The position numbers and the translations under genes are program-made. Positions 24,888 through 31,048 of a stretch of 35,046 nucleotides of DNA are shown one piece after another (position 1 is the stretch's first letter; every line of letters begins with the position of its first letter). Location of the stretch: the NCBI RefSeq assembly GCF_000344175.1, contig NZ_ALWW01000032.1, forward strand, positions 3 to 35,048, read 5' to 3'. The notes under the pieces are model-generated. The model was not told the origin of the DNA. It was given only the letters and a program-made list of their open reading frames with translations, and did not search any database. The DNA is from Listeria fleischmannii subsp. fleischmannii LU2006-1. GTDB lineage: Bacteria; Bacillota; Bacilli; Lactobacillales; Listeriaceae.

Positions 24888-25607
24888 TAGAAGAGCAACA
24901 ACGGGATAATGGTCGGAAGCGAAAAGGCCGTCAAACGTTTTGGTCACCACATAAAATTGTTCAACGTGAAATTGTTGTGTGAATATGAAATCAATTTCTT
25001 CATGATTTTTTTCATCCAGAGAAAAGTCATTATATGTGCTCTGTAAATTAGTTTCTCCTGCATTTTGAAAAGTAGTATTTAGTAGTTGATAGGCTTCAGA
25101 CTGACGTGTGGAATTGAAGTCCCCAAGCAAAATTAGCGGTGCATCTTGTGGTAGATTTTTTTGGAGCAGTTCTGCTGAATATGTACGTGCTTTACTTGAT
25201 ATATGGTCAAAATGCGTGTTATATACGTAAAAGCTGTTTCCGGTCTGGGTATCTAACAATTTCACCCAAATACACGTACGCGGAAAAGCGGCATCTTCAT
25301 AAAACGATGGCACTTGTTCCGTTTCGGATAGCCAAAAATGGCCGGTTTCAAGCAAGTCAAAACGTGCTTTTAAATAAAAAATACTAATTGCTTCGCCAGT
25401 CTCGCCACCGTCGCGAAATAGGCTATAATGCGCATATGGTGACTCCATGTTTAAATCACGCAATTGATGCGGCACGAGTTCTTGTGCACCGAAAACATCA
25501 AAGGCTTCTTCGCGAATGATGCGTTTAATAAGCGGTAGTCGGACAGACCAAGCGATATCACCATCTTTTGCGACATCACAACAAAGATTAAAAGTAGCTA
25601 CTTTCAT
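24879..25607 (-). CDS. Endonuclease/exonuclease/phosphatase-family protein
   Basis: Metal-dependent phosphodiesterase-type protein of 242 residues. Family motifs in order: KVATFNLCCDV near the N-terminus, FGAQELVPHQL (metal-binding Glu), YVYNTHFDHIS (catalytic His/Asp), LLGDFNST and FASDHYPVVALL (C-terminal Asp-His). No signal peptide or membrane segment, so intracellular, unlike sphingomyelinases. ATG with 5'-end at 25607 is chosen because GGGAGGC lies 7 nt upstream; a start five codons earlier would use that site as coding sequence. Substrate is unknown. It converges on the HMG-CoA reductase operon. Confidence 0.88.
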   Translation of the reverse strand: MKVATFNLCCDVAKDGDIAWSVRLPLIKRIIREEAFDVFGAQELVPHQLRDLNMESPYAHYSLFRDGGETGEAISIFYLKARFDLLETGHFWLSETEQVPSFYEDAAFPRTCIWVKLLDTQTGNSFYVYNTHFDHISSKARTYSAELLQKNLPQDAPLILLGDFNSTRQSEAYQLLNTTFQNAGETNLQSTYNDFSLDEKNHEEIDFIFTQQFHVEQFYVVTKTFDGLFASDHYPVVALLSL

Positions 25608-25744
25608 TTTTTTGCCTCCCAAAAATTGTATTCGTTTACATTGTATCGTTTTTTAGCTAAAATAAAAAATGATTTGCTTTTTTATTTGAAAAAAGTGTCA
25701 AATTTTGACTTTTTAACACAAATTTAGTGAAAAAATTCGATTTC

Positions 25745-25779
25745 TTGTCACACCTAAACGAATGAAATTCCGTTATGAT
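25745..25779 (+). promoter_or_regulatory. Array promoter 1
   Basis: A TTGTCACAC box (25745-25753) precedes -10 TATGAT (25774-25779) by 20 bp. It is the most divergent member of a promoter series through 26934 in which an 11-bp TTATCYACAGA-like box lies 18-19 bp before the -10. Confidence 0.5.
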
Positions 25780-25785
25780 TAAAGG

Positions 25786-25888
25786 AGTATTACAAGCAGC
25801 ATTTGTTCGTTTAGACCTCTCTTTTCTAAACAAACCTTGTAATACGTCACTCACTTGCCCTCATTTCATTTTGAAGTGAGGGTTTTCA
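25786..25888 (+). ncRNA. Candidate small RNA 1 (structured, CU-rich loop)
   Basis: Predicted transcript of about 100 nt from array promoter 1. GTATTACAAG (25787-25796) pairs perfectly with CTTGTAATAC (25836-25845). Inside, GTTTAG (25809-25814) pairs with CTAAAC (25826-25831) and exposes the loop ACCTCTCTTTT, which is CU-rich and could pair with purine-rich ribosome binding sites. A terminator follows: CCCTCATTTC (25858-25867) with GAAGTGAGGG (25873-25882), then TTTT. There is no convincing open reading frame. RNA family not recognised. Confidence 0.6.
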
Positions 25889-25959
25889 CTTTTGATGATT
25901 GTATCTATTTGTATAAATTCCACACGAAAAATGGCTAAATCAAAGTAAATGTCCAACAA

Positions 25960-25995
25960 TTATCTACAGAATGGAATGGTATAATATGTTACGAT
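25960..25995 (+). promoter_or_regulatory. Array promoter 2
   Basis: Box TTATCTACAGA (25960-25970), 19 bp, then TGT-TACGAT as an extended -10 (hexamer 25990-25995). A stronger extended -10, TGG-TATAAT (hexamer 25980-25985), lies within the spacer, so the start point is ambiguous here. Confidence 0.55.
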
Positions 25996-26001
25996 TAATA
26001 G

Positions 26002-26100
26002 CATAGTAAGGCAATGCACATAGCTTTATTATGATAACCTTTGATTTTTAACCAAATGTTCAACTCTTTGGCTCTAACTTTTTGGTTAGGGTCTTTTTTT
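26002..26100 (+). ncRNA. Candidate small RNA 2
   Basis: About 100 nt between array promoter 2 and an intrinsic terminator. The terminator stem is 26070-26078 (GGCTCTAAC) with 26085-26093 (GTTAGGGTC), including two G-T pairs, followed by seven T. An alternative stem CCAAA/TTTGG lies just upstream around TGTTCAACTC. No open reading frame of note. Confidence 0.55.
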
Positions 26101-26178
26101 ATAGGAAAAACGGCGTTTGTGAGTCAGAATGGGTAATTTATACGGATTTAAAAGTGTTTTTGTTAATTTATGCACATT

Positions 26179-26214
26179 TTGTCTACAGATTTTCTTGATT
26201 CATGATGATAGAAT
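26179..26214 (+). promoter_or_regulatory. Array promoter 3
   Basis: Box TTGTCTACAGA (26179-26189), 19 bp, then extended -10 TGA-TAGAAT (hexamer 26209-26214). Confidence 0.6.
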
Positions 26215-26220
26215 ATAAAT

Positions 26221-26296
26221 GTTCACGAAATACTTTAGTCAATAACAAACTCATTTCGTATCACAGCCAGCTCACCCTATGAGCTGGTCTTTTATT
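26221..26296 (+). ncRNA. Candidate small RNA 3
   Basis: About 75 nt. A 5' stem ACGAAAT (26225-26231) with ATTTCGT (26253-26259) holds a 21-nt loop, followed by terminator CCAGCTCA (26267-26274) with TGAGCTGG (26280-26287), loop CCCTA, then TCTTTTATT. Layout (5' stem-loop then terminator) parallels small RNA 1 without sequence similarity. Confidence 0.6.
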
Positions 26297-26359
26297 GCAA
26301 AAATAGCAATGTGTAAAATGTACAAAAAAAGCGTTTTTTTTATATAAAAAGTTAACGAT

Positions 26360-26395
26360 TTATCCATAGATTTATAGAGGTAACTATGACATACT
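26360..26395 (+). promoter_or_regulatory. Array promoter 4
   Basis: Box TTATCCATAGA (26360-26370), 19 bp, then extended -10 TGA-CATACT (hexamer 26390-26395). Confidence 0.6.
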
Positions 26396-26401
26396 ATTCT
26401 T

Positions 26402-26473
26402 ACGCAATCTGAAAAGTAGCAGTTTCATTTTGTACAATTCTCTTGGCCAACTCTTTAGGGAGTTGGTTTTTTA
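26402..26473 (+). ncRNA. Candidate small RNA 4
   Basis: About 70 nt ending in terminator CCAACTC (26447-26453) with GAGTTGG (26460-26466) and a run of six T. The segment CAACTCTTT is shared with small RNA 2. The 5' part is weakly structured. Confidence 0.55.
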
Positions 26474-26512
26474 TGTGTCAAAAACCCAAAAATAAACTAT
26501 GAAATTCATTAT

Positions 26513-26548
26513 TTATCTACAGATTTAAGTTTTGAAAAGCGTTATATT
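26513..26548 (+). promoter_or_regulatory. Array promoter 5, drives the KTSC gene
   Basis: Box TTATCTACAGA (26513-26523), 19 bp, then -10 TATATT (26543-26548). It is the only member of the series followed by a ribosome binding site and a coding sequence rather than directly by a terminator. Confidence 0.6.
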
Positions 26549-26602
26549 AATGAGAACGCTTACTGAAATATTGGTTTGAGTAAGGCAAAGGGGTGAATAT
26601 AA

Positions 26603-26804
26603 ATGAAACGAAAATTAGTATCTACGAGTAGAATAATTTCTGTTGGCTGGTTAGATGGAATATTAGAGGTTGAAATGAAAGATGGAAGTTTATATCGTTT
26701 TTTTTGATGTTTCGTATAGAGAATATCAAACGTTTATAAATTCAAAATCTCCTGGATATGCACTAACTTTTTTGGAAAATGATTTTTTATATGAAAAGAT
26801 ATAG
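26603..26804 (+). pseudogene. KTSC-domain protein with frameshift in a T8 tract
   Basis: ATG 26603 follows AAAGGGGTGA. The first frame gives MKRKLVSTSRIISVGWLDGI, then LEVEMKDGSLYRFFF and a stop at TGA. If one T is removed from the run of eight T (26698-26705), the frame continues RFFDVSYREYQTFINSKSPGYALTFLENDFLYEKI and ends at 26804, giving 66 residues. That is a complete KTSC domain, a small family of unknown function that often stands alone. The extra T truncates it after about 34 residues. Slippage-based phase variation, decay or a sequencing error could each explain this. Confidence 0.8.
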
Positions 26805-26899
26805 AAATGAAATGCTTTGGGTAGGTGGTTTTAGACTAATTACTATGCTATGTGTAAAAAAGACATTTTTTGGTGGAGACGATTCCAAAAATTCATATT

Positions 26900-26934
26900 T
26901 TATCCACAGACATTTGCTGGAAACGTGATATACT
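26900..26934 (+). promoter_or_regulatory. Array promoter 6
   Basis: Box TTATCCACAGA (26900-26910), 18 bp, then extended -10 TGA-TATACT (hexamer 26929-26934). The box contains a perfect DnaA-box consensus, TTATCCACA. Confidence 0.62.
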
Positions 26935-26940
26935 GGTTTA

Positions 26941-27025
26941 GTACTTAAGGTATACCTCGGTTTAACCGCTTTTGTTTAAAACATTTTTTTCATCTGATCA
27001 GCTAATCATTTAGCTGGTCTTTTTA
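26941..27025 (+). ncRNA. Candidate small RNA 5
   Basis: About 85 nt. Two small palindromes, AGGTATACCT and CGGTTTAACCG, lie near the 5' end. The terminator is GATCAGCTAA (26996-27005) with TTAGCTGGTC (27010-27019), loop TCAT, followed by T-rich sequence. No open reading frame. Confidence 0.58.
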
Positions 27026-27111
27026 GTTACAGTTTATTTCTCCTCCTTTCTAAATAGAAAGTTACTGTCCAAAGTTGACATAAATTCGAGCATCATTTGT
27101 AAGTTCCATTT

Positions 27112-27145
27112 CCCTAGTTGGCTTACCCTGACTAGGGTTTTTTTT
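27112..27145 (+). terminator. Orphan terminator, possible sixth RNA unit
   Basis: CCCTAGT (27112-27118) pairs with ACTAGGG (27131-27137), followed by eight T. No gene precedes it. TTGACA at 27075-27080 lacks a good -10 (TGTAAG), so transcription from there is uncertain. CCTCCTTTCTAA at 27042-27053 upstream equals the 3' end of 16S rRNA. Confidence 0.55.
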
Positions 27146-27268
27146 ATGGCAAAATACTCATGATTTAGGTTTAATTTCCAATTTTTTCCATAAAACGTTC
27201 ACACAAAAAAGAACTTTTCAATGATATTCTTAAAAAGGAACATAACTTGCATAAAGGAGATAACAAAA

Positions 27269-27949
27269 ATGAAAAAATTTTTATGTGTTTTAATTCTACT
27301 GCCTGTCCTACTATTTAGTACAGTCAACATGGACGTAGCTAAGGCAGTAGATTGGACAAATGTAACATGGAATGTCATGGGGGATAGTTTAACTGATCCC
27401 AATAATACTCTAGCTACAAAAAAATATTATGACTATATCCAAGAAGATATGCATATAAAAAAAGTGAATAATTATGGAATAAGCGGCTCTACAGTTTCAA
27501 ATAATTCGAATCCAATGAGCGAACGTTACATCAATATGGATAATGGTGCGGATTTAATTACGGTATTTACTGGTTTCAATGACTTTTCAAGAAATGTACC
27601 CCTTGGAAATTCATATGACACTACGAATAATACATATTACGGAGCACTCGATGTTCTTTTGAAAGGCTTAGTTCAAAAATTTCCAAATAAAAAAATTGGT
27701 CTTATATCCATGTATGCTTTTAGCCAGTATCCGGTGAATAATCAATTAGGAATTCCCGATTATGCATATGTCAATGCAGAAATAGATGTTTGTAATCGTT
27801 ACAAGGTGAAGCATTTAAATCTCTATGAAATGGATTCTATGAACTTAGCTACAGATGGATCAAAGTATAGAGCGTTTCAAAATCACTTAAACAATCAAGG
27901 CCATGAACATCTTGCAACAATAATTGAGTCATTTATTAAAAGTATGTAG
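27269..27949 (+). CDS. Secreted SGNH/GDSL-type hydrolase
   Basis: Predicted extracellular esterase/lipase-type protein of 226 residues. A Sec signal peptide covers residues 1 to about 26 (MKKFLCVLILLPVLLFSTVN...AKA). SGNH blocks are WNVMGDSLTD (nucleophile Ser40), NNYGISGST (Gly) and TVFTGFNDFS (Asn in the GxND form), with the catalytic His near the C-terminus in LNNQGHEHLATII. ATG 27269 follows AAAGGAGA by 8 nt; an upstream in-frame ATG at 27221 overlaps the -10. An extended -10, TGA-TATTCT (27225-27230), lies upstream. Acyl substrate unknown; such enzymes may deacetylate cell-wall or glycan polymers. After the stop the same frame stays open for 49 codons. Confidence 0.82.
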   Translation: MKKFLCVLILLPVLLFSTVNMDVAKAVDWTNVTWNVMGDSLTDPNNTLATKKYYDYIQEDMHIKKVNNYGISGSTVSNNSNPMSERYINMDNGADLITVFTGFNDFSRNVPLGNSYDTTNNTYYGALDVLLKGLVQKFPNKKIGLISMYAFSQYPVNNQLGIPDYAYVNAEIDVCNRYKVKHLNLYEMDSMNLATDGSKYRAFQNHLNNQGHEHLATIIESFIKSM

Positions 27950-28099
27950 TATGAATTACTGTGGGGAAATCTTCAATTTGCTGGGCAACGAGTACTTGAA
28001 ATGACGGATCAAAAAGTTTATAGAGGGTTAGAGAGCTATAAAGAAAGTAAGCTGAAACATAATTTTGACGTGCTCAATAATCTCTTAGAAGATGAATAG
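27950..28099 (+). pseudogene. In-frame open remnant after the SGNH gene
   Basis: Directly after the SGNH stop codon the same frame runs 49 codons (YELLWGNLQFAGQRVLEMTD, then QKVYRGLESYKESKLKHNFD and NNLLEDE) to a TAG. The charged helical composition differs from the SGNH domain, and homologous hydrolases end where the SGNH gene ends, so this is more likely the tail of a deleted gene than a read-through domain. No ribosome binding site is seen. The following spacer (28100-28210) has only a weak terminator-like stretch near 28140-28175. Confidence 0.35.
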
Positions 28100-28212
28100 T
28101 CCAACGATGAATATGAAAAAGTAGAATAAATTTGAAGGCTACTGCCCTTTTTTGAGCGGGAGCTTTTTTATAACACCGTATAAGGTTGTGTAATATTTCA
28201 TCCCCAAATCAC

Positions 28213-28260
28213 AAAAAACGGGTTTCAGGAAAAATTGCTTAATCCTTGAAACCCGTTTTC
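28213..28260 (-). terminator. Terminator of tRNA-Leu
   Basis: On the minus strand AAAACGGGTTTCAAGGA pairs with TCCTGAAACCCGTTTT (one bulge), followed by a T-run. It lies about 11 nt downstream of the tRNA 3' end. Confidence 0.8.
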
Positions 28261-28270
28261 TAAGAATAAT

Positions 28271-28353
<83 letters not shown>

Positions 28354-28374
28354 GTATCTGTACCAACAAAAAAT

Positions 28375-28404
28375 ATTATAGTCTTTTTCTTACGGAGTTG
28401 TCAA
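28375..28404 (-). promoter_or_regulatory. tRNA-Leu promoter
   Basis: On the minus strand TTGACA (28399-28404) and TATAAT (28375-28380) are both perfect, with an 18-bp spacer. This is the strongest promoter in the window. Confidence 0.88.
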
Positions 28405-28436
28405 CGATTATAAGTAATTTTGTATAAATATTTTCC

Positions 28437-28465
28437 TTGCAAAAAAAAAGCTTTGCGTCTATAGT
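28437..28465 (+). promoter_or_regulatory. Promoter of the fluoride riboswitch-crcB operon
   Basis: TTGCAA (28437-28442), 17-bp spacer, TATAGT (28460-28465). It lies immediately before the aptamer. Confidence 0.7.
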
Positions 28466-28468
28466 AAA

Positions 28469-28560
28469 AGGGGCATCGTGCTATGCTATTACGGCGTTTT
28501 TCGCGAATGACTCCTATTGAAAGAGACATAGCTCACTATGTTTTTTTCAATAGGAGTTTT
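28469..28560 (+). promoter_or_regulatory. Fluoride riboswitch (crcB motif) with terminator platform
   Basis: The aptamer is about 28469-28520. It has a GGGCATCG start, the ATTACGGCG-TTTTT-CGCG hairpin, and the hallmark AATGACTCCTA segment also present in the Bacillus cereus crcB riboswitch. The 3' part of the aptamer, ACTCCTATTGAAA (28510-28522), pairs with TTTCAATAGGAGT (28545-28557) to form a terminator with an inner ACATAG/CTATGT extension and a T-run. Fluoride binding would sequester ACTCCT and allow readthrough into crcB. Confidence 0.85.
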
Positions 28561-28576
28561 TGATTGGAGGATTAAA

Positions 28577-28954
28577 ATGTATTTTTTATATGTAGGGATT
28601 TTTAGTGCTTTAGGTGGAATGACGCGATACGGGGTTGGACTTCTTTTAACTGGTTATACATTCCCGGTTGCGACACTTGTAGTTAATTTAGTGGGCTGTT
28701 TTTTACTAGCGGTTGTGACGCAGGTGGTGGCGGCGAATCCGAAAGTGCCTAAAGAATTAGTTGCTGGGATGGGAACGGGTTTTGTTGGGGCCTTTACGAC
28801 GTTTTCTAGTTTTAGCGTAGAGAATATTGAATTGCTACAAGCGGGTCAAATTGGGGTGGCTGGCCTTTATATTGGGATTAGTTTAATTGGTGGCCTTGCC
28901 TTCGCGAAACTTGGCTATATTTTTTCTGCAAAGTGGGTGGGACACCGTGCTTAA
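28577..28954 (+). CDS. crcB: Fluoride exporter CrcB/Fluc, first subunit
   Basis: Small membrane protein of 125 residues with four transmembrane helices. Conserved Fluc segments are GGMTRYGVG (dimer interface Arg), FPVATLVVNLVGCFLLAVV (pore Asn) and GTGFVGAFTTFSSFSVE (Phe box and TTFSS). It exports cytoplasmic fluoride. ATG 28577 follows TTGGAGGA; an earlier in-frame ATG at 28538 lies inside the riboswitch terminator. Gram-positive pairs of crcB genes encode heterodimeric channels. It overlaps the next gene by 8 nt. Confidence 0.94.
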   Translation: MYFLYVGIFSALGGMTRYGVGLLLTGYTFPVATLVVNLVGCFLLAVVTQVVAANPKVPKELVAGMGTGFVGAFTTFSSFSVENIELLQAGQIGVAGLYIGISLIGGLAFAKLGYIFSAKWVGHRA

Positions 28955-29303
28955 TTTTTTGTTTGTTGGTATCGGTGCGGCTTTTGGCGGGATGATGCGG
29001 TACGGGATTTCGGTTTGGATGAAAAATAAGTGGAAGACTAATTTTCCGTTTGCTACCTTTATCATTAATTTATCGGGTTCTTTTTTGCTTGGTTTGCTTG
29101 TTTCAAGTGAGCTCGCGACTTTGTGGCAACTTCTTTTAGGAACAGGGTTTATGGGGGGATACACGACATTTTCTACGTTTAAAGTGGAATGTACGGAACT
29201 TTATTTGCAAAAAAAAGCTAAAATTTTAACGGCTTACATTAGCTTATCATATGTGCTTGGAATTTCGTTTGCCGCTTTAGGTTTTTTAGTGGGGAGTCTA
29301 TAA
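28947..29303 (+). CDS. crcB: Fluoride exporter CrcB/Fluc, second subunit
   Basis: Four-helix Fluc protein of 118 residues. GGMMRYGIS, FPFATFIINLSGSFLLGLL and GTGFMGGYTTFSTFKVE are its conserved blocks. The start is GTG 28947, overlapping the end of the first crcB gene and preceded by GGTGGG; this gives the family N-terminus LNFLFVGIGAAFGG. Translational coupling to the first subunit fits assembly of a heterodimer. Both genes are under the upstream riboswitch. Confidence 0.93.
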   Translation: MLNFLFVGIGAAFGGMMRYGISVWMKNKWKTNFPFATFIINLSGSFLLGLLVSSELATLWQLLLGTGFMGGYTTFSTFKVECTELYLQKKAKILTAYISLSYVLGISFAALGFLVGSL

Positions 29304-29391
29304 GAATTGTTTAAGAATGCTATCTGGGGTTGTCGAACAGTCTGTAGCCATGCTATGCTAGGACAATAAACATATGTGAAAGGAAATATAC

Positions 29392-29760
29392 ATGAGAAAA
29401 ATTGTCCCAATTTTAATGATGAGCCTGCTATTTCTTACGGCTTGCGCAAATAATACGGCAGTAGCTTATTTAACAATAGATGGAAAATTAACAGATGTTA
29501 GTGAGGCAGCTAGTAAAGGTCAAATGGAAGCTTCTGGAACGCTAACGTGGGAGGGGCAAGCTGAAAATGATAGCTCAAACGTTATATTTACATTGGATAG
29601 TTCAACGGTGATTGTGAATGAAGCTGGTAAGGCGGTCAAATCCAGTGATCTTGAAGATGGGGAAAACTTCAAAGCGATTTTTTCAAATGGCGCAAAATTA
29701 GTGGCTCCAGCACCAGGAACTGTATCGGTTCCTGCTACAAAAATTATTGTCGAAAACTAG
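29392..29760 (+). CDS. Small lipoprotein of unknown function
   Basis: Predicted lipoprotein of 122 residues with signal MRKIVPILMMSLLFLTAC (lipobox LTAC). The mature part is a short beta-rich domain (EASGTLTWEGQAENDSSNVI, FTLDSSTVIVNEAGKAVKSS), with the appearance of a small OB-like or beta-sandwich fold. No known catalytic motif. AAAGGAAA precedes its ATG. A promoter TTGTCG-N18-TATGCT (29330-29359, extended -10) lies upstream. Its stop codon is part of the following terminator stem (AAAACTAG 29753-29760 with CTAGTTTT 29771-29778). I do not recognise the family with confidence; the adjacent gene encodes another lipoprotein. Confidence 0.82.
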   Translation: MRKIVPILMMSLLFLTACANNTAVAYLTIDGKLTDVSEAASKGQMEASGTLTWEGQAENDSSNVIFTLDSSTVIVNEAGKAVKSSDLEDGENFKAIFSNGAKLVAPAPGTVSVPATKIIVEN

Positions 29761-29783
29761 GCAGAAATGTCTAGTTTTTTTTA
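29753..29783 (+). terminator. Terminator between two lipoprotein genes
   Basis: AAAACTAG/CTAGTTTT stem with a 10-nt loop and T-run. The left arm includes the stop codon of the upstream gene. Confidence 0.75.
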
Positions 29784-29847
29784 TATTGTGCAGTACTTGA
29801 AACTATGATAGATTAAAAAGGTACAGATTACAAAACAGGAGGTTTTT

Positions 29848-30957
29848 ATGAAAAAAGGGTTATGGATAATAAGTTTACTTATGGTTATGCTTGTACTTAC
29901 GGCGTGTGGGGAGACGTCGCAAGAGAAATTTTCTAACACATTTTCGAAAGCGCTTGATGTTCCGAATCAATATACGCAAAAAATGTCATTTAAGGTGGAT
30001 GAATTACAGTCAGATGACATGACGAGTAGCGATGCGTCATCGATTCAAATGCTTAAAAATATGGAACTGAGTTCGACTACCTCTATTGATAAAAAAGCAG
30101 AGAAATCGTATGTGCAATTTAATCTTGCTTCAGATGGTGCGTTAAATTTTAATCTTAACATAAATGTTTTAATGAATAATAAAACTGGAGAAGCTTATAT
30201 TCCTCTTGATACGATTGTGAATCCGGATAGTAATTTAAAAATGTTAGTTGATCAAGCGACGAATGGAATTTTTTCAAAGATTAATGAAGCTTATCCTGAT
30301 TTAAAGAATAAATATGTTAGCACAACAGAGCTTTCGAAGTCGCTTGGTGAGTCAAATGATGCGAGTGCTAAACCATCGGAATCTGCTACAAAAGCAGCGG
30401 AAAACTTGCAAGCAAGAGTCAATGAAATTTTCACTGATTATTTAAATGATATGGACGAAAATCGTTTTTCAGAAGATGATAAGGGGAATATCACAACGAC
30501 TTTAACGAAAAAAGATTTTATTAATCTTGCGAAGAACTTTGAAAAAGCATTAGGCGAGAGTGATATGAAAGCAGATATTAAAACGCTCGTGGAATCCCAA
30601 GGTGAGGTTTCAAATTTTGATTCAGAGTATAAAAAACTTCGCGTCAATTTAGCGGATGCCATACAAGATATGGAGAAAAATAAAACGACAAAAGCAAATG
30701 TCAAAATGGTTTTAAAACCAGGCAAAAACGACAAATTTGAAAAAATGACCATGAAAGTGACAGTAGAGGATACGGCTAGCAAAACAAAACTAGGTGGAAC
30801 GTTCCAAATTGAAAATGTGGCTTTCCAAAAAATTCCTGCTTTCCCGAAAAAAGATGAAATTGTGAGTACAGAAGAGCTCCAAGAAATCATTCAATCGGTT
30901 ATGATGGAATCGATTTACGGGGATATGGATTTTTCTGATACAGAATCTAATTTTTAA
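29848..30957 (+). CDS. Large lipoprotein of unknown function
   Basis: Predicted lipoprotein of 369 residues with lipobox LTAC (signal MKKGLWIISLLMVMLVLTAC). The mature region alternates beta strands and charged helices, with STTSIDKKAEKSYVQFNLAS and AKVNMVLKP-type stretches (sequence AKANVKMVLKPGKN). It looks like DUF6612-type proteins related to LolA/LppX lipid carriers, but this is a structural guess. An ACAGGAGG site precedes its ATG. It is upstream of the tsaE operon, separated by a strong terminator, and no functional link to its neighbours is evident. Confidence 0.82.
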   Translation: MKKGLWIISLLMVMLVLTACGETSQEKFSNTFSKALDVPNQYTQKMSFKVDELQSDDMTSSDASSIQMLKNMELSSTTSIDKKAEKSYVQFNLASDGALNFNLNINVLMNNKTGEAYIPLDTIVNPDSNLKMLVDQATNGIFSKINEAYPDLKNKYVSTTELSKSLGESNDASAKPSESATKAAENLQARVNEIFTDYLNDMDENRFSEDDKGNITTTLTKKDFINLAKNFEKALGESDMKADIKTLVESQGEVSNFDSEYKKLRVNLADAIQDMEKNKTTKANVKMVLKPGKNDKFEKMTMKVTVEDTASKTKLGGTFQIENVAFQKIPAFPKKDEIVSTEELQEIIQSVMMESIYGDMDFSDTESNF

Positions 30958-30962
30958 TCCCA

Positions 30963-30991
30963 AAAAGAGCAGCTTAGTTAGCTGCTCTTTT
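30963..30991 (+). terminator. Terminator after the large lipoprotein gene
   Basis: AAAAGAGCAGCT (30963-30974) and AGCTGCTCTTTT (30980-30991), a perfect 12-bp stem with loop TAGTT. The tsaE promoter follows closely: extended -10 TGG-TATGAT (hexamer 31012-31017). Confidence 0.9.
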
Positions 30992-31048
30992 CTATGCCCA
31001 TAAACTTGTGGTATGATAGGGGCAGAAAATAATGGACAGGTGAAAAAA

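Noticed and set aside
19575-24890. Classical composite transposon or genomic island around the HMG-CoA reductase operon
   Set aside because: No transposase, integrase or direct target repeats are visible; only imperfect inverted repeats and one MITE-like element at the left edge.
26809-26932. Short open frame between the KTSC gene and array promoter 6
   Set aside because: About 40 codons without ribosome binding site, crossing the promoter box; random composition.
25745-27025. Identification of the RNA array as the Listeria LhrC family
   Set aside because: LhrC copies are similar to each other and carry repeated UCCC motifs; these units share promoters but not transcript sequence.
25745-27145. 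CRISPR array
   Set aside because: Spacing of the repeated box is irregular (153-387 bp), the box is only 11 bp, and units end in terminators.
30438-30890. 150-codon open frame on the minus strand
   Set aside because: Lies entirely opposite the large lipoprotein gene, has no ribosome binding site and a serine/phenylalanine-rich shadow composition.
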